Source of the DNA: Pseudomonadota bacterium
GTDB taxonomy: Bacteria; Desulfobacterota; Desulfovibrionia; Desulfovibrionales; Desulfovibrionaceae
Assembly (NCBI GenBank): GCA_018822065.1
Contig: JAHJKV010000174.1
Coordinates: 1-6,203 of the forward strand
DNA: 6,203 bases
Reading direction: 5' to 3'
Shown here one piece after another: positions 1-4,381 of this stretch. Both the position numbers and the translations under genes were made by a program. How positions within the stretch are numbered: the stretch's first letter is position 1; each line of letters begins with the position of its first letter. The notes below the pieces were generated by a model. That model had not been told where the DNA came from and ran no database searches. It saw nothing but the letters and a program-made list of their open reading frames with translations.

Positions 1-1353
1 CTCTCGGCCTGGAAGATGGCCAAGCATAACGTGGGCTCGCTCCTGATCCGCGAGCCGTCGGGCGATGTCGTCGGCATCGTCACCGACAAGGACCTGCGCA
101 AGGCCGTGGCCCTGGGCATGGACTATGGCGCGCCCATTGAGACGATCATGAGCACCCCGGTGGCCACCATCGAGTCCCAGGCTGTGGTCTTCGACGCCCT
201 GCTCCAGATGATGACCCGCCAGATCCACCACCTAGCCGTGACCAGGCAGGGGGAAATCGAAGGGGTGATCACCTCCCACGACATCATGGTGCTCCAGGGC
301 CGCAGTCCCCTGTCCATCTTCCGCGAAATTCTCAGCACGGACCGCATTAGCGGACTCTATCCGCTCTCGGCCAAGGTCCCCATGGTGGTGCGCACGCTGG
401 TGGAAGAGGGAGCCAAGGCAGGCAATATCACTCGCATGATCACGGTTTTGAACGACCTCATCCTGGAAAAACTCCTGAACCTGCTGCTCAAGGAGCTTGG
501 CCCGGCCCCCATGCCCTTCTGCTGGCTGCTCATGGGCAGTGAAGGCCGCCGCGAGCAGACCTTTGCCACGGACCAGGACAACGCCCTTGTCTTCAAGGAT
601 ACCACCGACGACATCCTGTTGCGGGCCTGTGACATCTATTTCACCCACTTCACCCAGCGGGCCAACGAACATCTGGTCAAATGCGGTTTCCCTGCCTGCG
701 AGGGCAATATCATGGCCTCAAACCCAGACCTTCGCCAGCCCTTCATGCGCTGGCGCGACCGCTTTGAACACTGGATCATGGTCCCGGAGCCCGAAGAGGT
801 GCTCAAGGCGACCATCTTCTTCGATTTCCGTCCCGGATTCGGAGACTCGACTTTTGCCGACTCCCTGCGAAACCACATCGCTCGCCACGCCCCAAAGCAG
901 GACGTCTTCCTGCGCCAGTTGGCCTCCGACTGTCTGGCCACCCGTCCGCCCCTCTCCTTTTTCAAGAGCTTCGTGGTGGAAAAAACCGGCGAGCACAAAA
1001 ACAGGCTGGACATCAAAAAGCGGGGACTGGTGCCCTTCACGGACTTTGCTCGGGTCCTGGCCCTCAAGTTCGGAATCAAGGAAACCAACACCCTGGCCCG
1101 CCTGAAACTTCTGGACGAAGGCGGCCACATCCCCCATGAGCTCTACTCGGACACCAGCGAGGCATTCGAGTTCCTGCTCCAGATGCGTCTGGTCCACCAA
1201 CTGGCCCTGGTGGAACAGGACCAGAAGCCCGACAACCACATTGACCCTGCCAAGCTTTCGGAATTGGAGCGTCAGACGCTCAAGGAAGCCTTTGCGGTCA
1301 TCACCCGGATGCAGTCCTTCCTCAAGGACATGTTCCGTCTGGACATCAACTGA
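1..1353 (+). CDS. CBS-domain/DUF294 putative nucleotidyltransferase, 5'-truncated
   Basis: Probable cytoplasmic signalling protein: CBS domains that may bind adenine nucleotides, joined to a GlnD-like nucleotidyltransferase whose substrate is unknown. The frame is open from base 1 and the five residues before the ATG at 16 (LSAWK) continue the CBS fold, so that ATG is internal and the true start lies upstream. Numbering from base 16, the end of one CBS repeat covers about 1-40 (GIVTDKDLRKA) and a second covers 41-95 (GVITSHDIM). The DUF294 nucleotidyltransferase domain covers about 105-275; its signature GSEGRREQT is at 174-182 and the metal-binding TDQDN at 185-189, both intact. The family pattern continues as CEGNIMASNP and FFDFRPGFGD. 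Residues 295-440 match the helical DUF294_C domain. Full-length relatives often carry a cyclic-nucleotide-binding domain at the N-terminus, which cannot be seen here. The stop is 7 bases before the exonuclease start. Domain calls are firm; the biological role is unknown. Confidence 0.93.
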   Translation, partial: LSAWKMAKHNVGSLLIREPSGDVVGIVTDKDLRKAVALGMDYGAPIETIMSTPVATIESQAVVFDALLQMMTRQIHHLAVTRQGEIEGVITSHDIMVLQGRSPLSIFREILSTDRISGLYPLSAKVPMVVRTLVEEGAKAGNITRMITVLNDLILEKLLNLLLKELGPAPMPFCWLLMGSEGRREQTFATDQDNALVFKDTTDDILLRACDIYFTHFTQRANEHLVKCGFPACEGNIMASNPDLRQPFMRWRDRFEHWIMVPEPEEVLKATIFFDFRPGFGDSTFADSLRNHIARHAPKQDVFLRQLASDCLATRPPLSFFKSFVVEKTGEHKNRLDIKKRGLVPFTDFARVLALKFGIKETNTLARLKLLDEGGHIPHELYSDTSEAFEFLLQMRLVHQLALVEQDQKPDNHIDPAKLSELERQTLKEAFAVITRMQSFLKDMFRLDIN

Positions 1354-1358
1354 GCTCC

Positions 1359-1370
1359 GCATGCGCATGC
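1359..1370. repeat. 12-bp palindrome over the exonuclease start codons
   Basis: GCATGCGCATGC is its own reverse complement and contains both candidate start codons, at 1361 and 1367. The palindrome itself is certain. It may be a chance product of the Met-Arg-Met codons, and function is not shown. Confidence 0.45.
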
Positions 1371-2086
1371 CCCTGATCTTCACCCGCATCGCGGAAACCC
1401 TCCTGCCCCGGGCCATCCACCCGGACCTGTCCGCATCGTGGAAGGCCCTCTCCTCCCTAGACCAGACCCTCGACCTGGAGGCCTATGATTTCGTCGTGGT
1501 GGATACGGAACTGACGGGCATGGACCCCAGGACAGACGAGATCGTCTCCATCGGGGCCGTGCGCATCCGCAACATGCGCATCAATCCCTCGGACTCGTTC
1601 TACACTCTGGTGCGCCCGGAGATGGACTTGCCCCGGCTCTCCACCCTCATCCACCACATCACCCCGGACGAAGTGGAAAACGCACCCCCACTCTCCGAAG
1701 CCCTGCCGGACTTCCTGCGTTTCGCCGGCACCTCCCTGCTCATCGGTCACCACGTTGGCCTGGACATCGGGTTTCTAAACCGGGCCTCGCGGCGCATCTT
1801 CGGAGGCCCATTCAGGAACCCCTGCCTGGACACCCTTCGCCTGGCCCAAGCCTACCAGGAAGAGCTTTTTGGCAGCTACTACGACCAGTTCAACCTCCAG
1901 ATTTCCTACAATCTGGCGGACCTGGCCACCCAGCACAACCTGCCGGAATTCCCGACACACAACGCCCTCTTGGACGCCATGCAGTCCGCCTATCTCTTTC
2001 TTTTTCTTGTGCGGAAACTGCAAAGCGGTACAATACGAACATTGAAAGATCTGCACACCGCAGGCAGAACCCGCAGATTCCTCTAA
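1361..2086 (+). CDS. DnaQ-like DEDDh 3'-5' exonuclease
   Basis: A 241-aa member of the DNA polymerase III epsilon-like exonuclease superfamily, expected to remove nucleotides from 3' ends of DNA or RNA with two metal ions. All catalytic positions are visible. ExoI is VVDTELTG (D48, E50), ExoII is GHHVGLDIGFLN (D135), and ExoIII is HNALLDA (H200, D205), which makes it the DEDDh type. The segment HHITPDEVENAP (99-109) is the usual substrate-loop region. ExoII has His where most relatives have Asn (GHN). About 40 residues precede the domain. The frame stays open upstream within the preceding gene (an ATG at 1136), but that region encodes the DUF294 protein, so I chose ATG 1361; ATG 1367 is equally possible. 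No good Shine-Dalgarno precedes it, so it is probably translated by coupling to the upstream gene. No polymerase, helicase or GIY-YIG domain is attached. It is probably a stand-alone accessory nuclease rather than the replicative proofreading subunit. Confidence 0.9.
   Translation: MRMPLIFTRIAETLLPRAIHPDLSASWKALSSLDQTLDLEAYDFVVVDTELTGMDPRTDEIVSIGAVRIRNMRINPSDSFYTLVRPEMDLPRLSTLIHHITPDEVENAPPLSEALPDFLRFAGTSLLIGHHVGLDIGFLNRASRRIFGGPFRNPCLDTLRLAQAYQEELFGSYYDQFNLQISYNLADLATQHNLPEFPTHNALLDAMQSAYLFLFLVRKLQSGTIRTLKDLHTAGRTRRFL
2007..2034 (+). promoter_or_regulatory. Weak internal promoter candidate before the membrane-protein gene
   Basis: A TACAAT box (2029-2034, 5 of 6 to the sigma-70 -10 consensus) lies 16 bases after TTGTGC (2007-2012, 3 of 6 to the -35 consensus). 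Both are inside the 3' end of the exonuclease gene and about 65 bases before the start at 2099. It could give extra transcription of the membrane-protein and transporter genes, but the -35 is poor and it lies in coding sequence. Confidence 0.22.
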
Positions 2087-2091
2087 AGGAG
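2086..2091 (+). promoter_or_regulatory. Ribosome binding site overlapping the exonuclease stop
   Basis: AAGGAG shares its first base with the TAA stop of the exonuclease (2084-2086) and lies 7 bases before ATG 2099. The overlap supports co-transcription and fixes the start of the membrane-protein gene. Confidence 0.8.
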
Positions 2092-2098
2092 AACGCAA

Positions 2099-2491
2099 AT
2101 GAAAGTCTATTTTGTCATGCTCGCCGTGCTCTTTCTCTTCAGCATCATCAATCGGATCATGTCCCTCATCATCGGTGCCCCATCCGTGATCATGGTCTCC
2201 TATCTGGCCGACATGGTCCTCTTTGGTCTGTGCCTGCGCGTTGCCTATGGCGTGGCCTTCAACAAACGATATTTCGAACCCAGCGCCGTGCGCCTCATCT
2301 ATTATGGTGTCATGGCCCTAGGGCTGCTGTCCGTCTTCCTGGTGACTGCGGGTGAACTCGTCGGGCTCCCCGACCTTGAGATCCACGCATTGGACCTGAT
2401 TCTCTGGTTTTTGCCCTATCCTCTGTTTGCCCTGCCCTGTGTTCTGCTGGAACGGGCCCTGAAAGAGGATGAGGATCTGAGCAAGGGGTAA
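2099..2491 (+). CDS. Small four-helix integral membrane protein, function unknown
   Basis: A 130-aa protein that I do not assign to a named family. Hydropathy read by eye suggests four membrane-spanning helices at about 3-25, 28-54, 64-88 and 96-118, joined by short loops. The second loop is basic and aromatic (FNKRYFEP, 54-61), and the tail is short and charged (LERALKEDEDLSKG). No cysteine pair, histidine cluster or enzymatic motif is seen. There is no separate cleavable signal peptide; helix 1 probably serves as the insertion signal. The start is well supported by AAGGAG seven bases upstream, and the gene directly follows the exonuclease stop. Coding is supported by the strong RBS, the C/G third-position preference shared with its neighbours, and tight packing in the gene string. 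Its place between a putative signalling/exonuclease pair and an MFS transporter suggests a membrane-associated accessory role, but this is only guilt by association. Confidence 0.8.
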   Translation: MKVYFVMLAVLFLFSIINRIMSLIIGAPSVIMVSYLADMVLFGLCLRVAYGVAFNKRYFEPSAVRLIYYGVMALGLLSVFLVTAGELVGLPDLEIHALDLILWFLPYPLFALPCVLLERALKEDEDLSKG

Positions 2492-2525
2492 GGTTTCCCC
2501 GTTCAACCCGATTGCTGCACAATGC

Positions 2526-2531
2526 AAGGAG
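2526..2531 (+). promoter_or_regulatory. Ribosome binding site choosing the transporter start
   Basis: AAGGAG lies 6 bases before ATG 2538 but only 2 bases before an out-of-frame ATG at 2534. The spacing selects 2538 as the transporter start. Confidence 0.8.
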
Positions 2532-2537
2532 CGATGC

Positions 2538-3839
2538 ATGACTGAGGCAAATGCCAAGAACCGTTGGTGGGTAGTCCTGGGAGCTGTACTGGTACAGCTC
2601 TCCCTCGGCGCACTCTATTCCTGGAGCGTTTTCACAACCCCCCTTGTCCAGGCTGGCTGGACCAAGACCGAAACACAGATCGTCTTTTCCGTCGGTCTGG
2701 TATCCTTTGCGCTGGTGATGCTGGCTGCGGGCAAGAAACTCGCAATCTGGGGACCGCGCAAACTTTCCATCCTGAGCGGCCTAGTGCTGGGCGGAGGCTG
2801 GGTTCTGGCCGGTTTGCTGGGTGCCTACAATTTTTGGATTCTCTGCCTCTGCCTCGGCGTCATCGGCGGTACGGGAATCGGCCTGGGCTACGTAGTCCCC
2901 ATCGCGGTGGGCATGCGCTGGTTCCCGGACAAGAAGGGGATGATCACCGGCCTTTCCGTGGCCGGATTCGGATTCGGAGCCATGGGCTGGGTCAAACTGG
3001 CTGGCACCTGGGGCCACCTGCTGGAATTGATCGGCCTGTCCGGCACCTTCATCACCTACGGCCTCATGTTCACCGCATTGATCTGCCTGGGATCCAAGTG
3101 GATGGTCTTCCCGCCCGAGGGCTGGACCCCGGCCGGGCCGCCCATAAAGATATCCAAGCGTCCGCTCTGGCAACGCTTCAAAGAGACCATCAGCCGCAAA
3201 TCGGCTGAACCGCCGAAAACCGAGGGGTATACGGGTGCAGCCATCCTCAAGACCCGACAATACTACCTGATCATCACCACCTTCATTGCCACGGCAGGCA
3301 CCGGCACCATGACCATCGGCCTGATGAAACTCTACCCCACCCTGGCCCTGACCAACGCGGGCATGGACCCGGTGGAGGCCGCTGCCACAGCGGGAACAGC
3401 CATGGCCGTCTTCCTCAGCCTGGGCAACGGCATCGGGCGCATCGCCTGGGGTGCCGTCTCCGACAAGCTCGGCCGCAGACTCTCGCTTCTGATCCTCTCC
3501 TCCACCCTGGGCTTCATCACCATCGCCTTCCCGGCCATGGCCGCCTCCATGTATCTGCTCTTCCTGGGTTCGTTCCTCATCGGCTTCAACTACGGCGGCG
3601 TCTTCGCCCTGTTCCCGGCCATCACCGCCGACATTTTTGGAACCAAGAACGTCGGCAACAACTACCCTTACGTGTTCCTCGCCTACGGCATCGGCGGGGT
3701 TTTCGGCCCTGTCCTTGGCGGCTACCTGGGAGACATGGGCAACTTCCCCCTGGCCTTCACCATCTGCGGCATCTGTTGCATCATCGGCGCGGCCACCATC
3801 GCGGCCACCAAGCCCCCCAAGGGCAGCAACGAAGCATAG
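2538..3839 (+). CDS. OFA-family MFS transporter (oxalate/formate antiporter-like)
   Basis: A 433-aa inner-membrane carrier of the major facilitator superfamily, OFA group (TC 2.A.1.11), with the usual family length. Twelve helices can be traced in two bundles of six, separated by a charged cytoplasmic loop at about 190-240. Helix 1 holds the OFA-type signature LGALYSWSVFTTPL (23-36). GLGYVVPIAVGMRWFPDKKG (115-134) and GLSVAGFGFGA (138-148) are typical of helices 4-5. NGIGRIAWG-AVSDKLGRR (297-314) is the second-half MFS loop motif. The family includes oxalate/formate exchangers and carriers of other monocarboxylates. In OxlT of Oxalobacter, Arg272 (helix 8) and Lys355 (helix 11) bind oxalate. 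Here R301 may match the Arg, but helix 11 reads LAYGIGG and seems to lack the Lys, so oxalate is not a safe guess and a monocarboxylate is more likely. It lies 46 bases after the membrane-protein gene and before a strong hairpin, so it is probably the last gene of that unit. Confidence 0.9.
   Translation: MTEANAKNRWWVVLGAVLVQLSLGALYSWSVFTTPLVQAGWTKTETQIVFSVGLVSFALVMLAAGKKLAIWGPRKLSILSGLVLGGGWVLAGLLGAYNFWILCLCLGVIGGTGIGLGYVVPIAVGMRWFPDKKGMITGLSVAGFGFGAMGWVKLAGTWGHLLELIGLSGTFITYGLMFTALICLGSKWMVFPPEGWTPAGPPIKISKRPLWQRFKETISRKSAEPPKTEGYTGAAILKTRQYYLIITTFIATAGTGTMTIGLMKLYPTLALTNAGMDPVEAAATAGTAMAVFLSLGNGIGRIAWGAVSDKLGRRLSLLILSSTLGFITIAFPAMAASMYLLFLGSFLIGFNYGGVFALFPAITADIFGTKNVGNNYPYVFLAYGIGGVFGPVLGGYLGDMGNFPLAFTICGICCIIGAATIAATKPPKGSNEA
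2581..2600. repeat. Perfect inverted repeat inside the 5' end of the transporter gene
   Basis: Arms GAGCTGTAC and GTACAGCTC, 9 bases each, flank a central TG. As RNA this could form an 8-bp stem with the loop CUGG, starting 43 bases after the first base of the start codon. It encodes part of helix 1 (AVLVQL). It could be a chance palindrome, an operator-like site, or a structure affecting early translation; the sequence alone does not decide. Confidence 0.6.
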
Positions 3840-3848
3840 AGACCCACG

Positions 3849-3885
3849 CGCGGGGCCGCCTGCAAGACATGCAGGCGGCCCCGCG
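3849..3885 (+). terminator. Strong GC-rich hairpin, probable terminator after the transporter
   Basis: Perfect 15-bp inverted repeat: left arm 3849-3863, right arm 3871-3885, loop AAGACAT, starting 9 bases after the transporter stop. It has no T-run afterwards, so it is not a classical intrinsic terminator. Its position between a stop codon and a new promoter candidate fits transcription termination or 3'-end protection of the mRNA. Confidence 0.68.
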
Positions 3886-3909
3886 ATACGTTCCGTGCTC
3901 CCCCCAGCC

Positions 3910-3938
3910 TTGACAGTGCGGCATGCAGACCATATCTG
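3910..3938 (+). promoter_or_regulatory. Sigma-70-like promoter candidate for the Sm-like protein gene
   Basis: A perfect TTGACA -35 (3910-3915) is followed after 17 bases by a weak -10, TATCTG (3933-3938). The site lies in noncoding DNA after the hairpin and about 30 bases before the start codon at 3969, leaving a short 5' leader. The weak -10 is the main doubt. Confidence 0.5.
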
Positions 3939-3955
3939 TAGCCGACATCAAGACC

Positions 3956-3961
3956 AAGGAG
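3956..3961 (+). promoter_or_regulatory. Ribosome binding site of the Sm-like protein gene
   Basis: AAGGAG lies 7 bases before ATG 3969. It supports this start over the out-of-frame ATG at 3923, which has no such site. Confidence 0.8.
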
Positions 3962-3968
3962 ACCTCAC

Positions 3969-4319
3969 ATGGCTTACGACATCCGTATGGTAAAGCTGAT
4001 TTCCGGCGACCTCGTGATCGGGAAATGGAGCGAAGACGGCACCAAGATCACCGACCCCGCCATCATTCAGACCGTGCCCTCACAGCAGGGGGTGCAGATG
4101 ATGCTCCTGCCCTTTGGCTATCCCTTTGAACAGGATATGGGCGGCGAAGTCGAAACCCGCCACGTTATCTACGAATACAAATCCTTCCCCGACGAGCTTT
4201 CCACCAAATACCTGGAAGCCTGTTCCAACCTGACCCTCTCCACTCCCTCGGACCTGCGCAATCTGCAGGGCATGGGCGGTCCGGCCCAGTCGAACATCGC
4301 CAACCTGCTCAAGAAGTAG
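3969..4319 (+). CDS. Small Sm/LSm-like conserved protein, role unknown
   Basis: A 116-aa soluble protein with no signal peptide or membrane segment. The N-terminal part, MVKLISGDLVIGKW (7-20) followed by KITDPAIIQTVPS (26-38), resembles an Sm1-type strand-turn-strand pattern: hydrophobic strand, SGD turn, then I-G. The part after it (MMLLPFGYPFEQD, then HVIYEYKSFPDELSTKYLEA, 66-85) resembles small Sm-like proteins seen in phages and some bacteria, where a hydrophobic strand leads to P-x-E/D-L and a Tyr-containing helix. This is fold-level recognition by eye, not a confirmed family match; it is not canonical Hfq, as the Hfq YKHA motif is absent. If right, it may form a ring and bind RNA, but that is inference. 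The C-terminal 30 residues (STPSDLRNLQGMGGPAQSN, then IANLLKK) look flexible. It has its own RBS and promoter candidate, lies between two hairpins, and may be co-transcribed with the radical SAM gene 62 bases downstream. Confidence 0.82.
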   Translation: MAYDIRMVKLISGDLVIGKWSEDGTKITDPAIIQTVPSQQGVQMMLLPFGYPFEQDMGGEVETRHVIYEYKSFPDELSTKYLEACSNLTLSTPSDLRNLQGMGGPAQSNIANLLKK

Positions 4320-4343
4320 TTGGCAAAAAAACACTGCATATCA

Positions 4344-4373
4344 AGGGAGGAGTGGTCCGCGCCGCTCCTCCCT
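4344..4373 (+). promoter_or_regulatory. Hairpin pairing an SD-like tract with an anti-SD-like tract
   Basis: The left arm 4344-4355 contains GGGAGGAG; the right arm 4362-4373 contains CTCCTCCC; the loop is TCCGCG. It forms about 12 pairs including one G-U. The left arm is the best ribosome-binding-like sequence before the radical SAM gene but ends about 30 bases before its ATG at 4382. The right arm has the same CCTCC core as the 16S rRNA tail. It could control translation of the gene or mark the 3' end of the Sm-like gene's mRNA. No T-run follows. Confidence 0.5.
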
Positions 4374-4381
4374 GCAAATCT

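Noticed and set aside
1136..1360. N-terminal extension of the exonuclease from ATG 1136
   Set aside because: The extra 75 residues are Ser/Arg/Trp-rich out-of-frame reading of the DUF294_C coding region; overlap of this size is implausible.
718..1416. 232-codon minus-strand open frame
   Set aside because: It is a shadow of the DUF294 gene, with no domain features, while the + strand has intact nucleotidyltransferase motifs.
2485..2500. GGGG...CCCC hairpin over the stop of the membrane-protein gene
   Set aside because: It has only four continuous base pairs with a mismatch inside and no T-run, too weak to call a terminator.
2564..3208. 214-codon + strand open frame inside the transporter
   Set aside because: It has an Arg/Gly/Pro/His-rich composition without domains, in an alternative frame of a clear MFS gene.
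3637..3993. 118-codon + strand open frame running from the transporter into the intergenic region
   Set aside because: It is an out-of-frame shadow of the transporter end that crosses the hairpin, with no RBS.
3923..4129. 68-codon open frame starting before the Sm-like gene
   Set aside because: It has no RBS and becomes Arg/His-rich once it overlaps the Sm-like gene, which has a proper RBS and a plausible fold.
4320..4344. Promoter for the radical SAM gene (TTGGCA at 4320 with TATCAA at 4339)
   Set aside because: The spacing is only 13 bases, too short for sigma-70.
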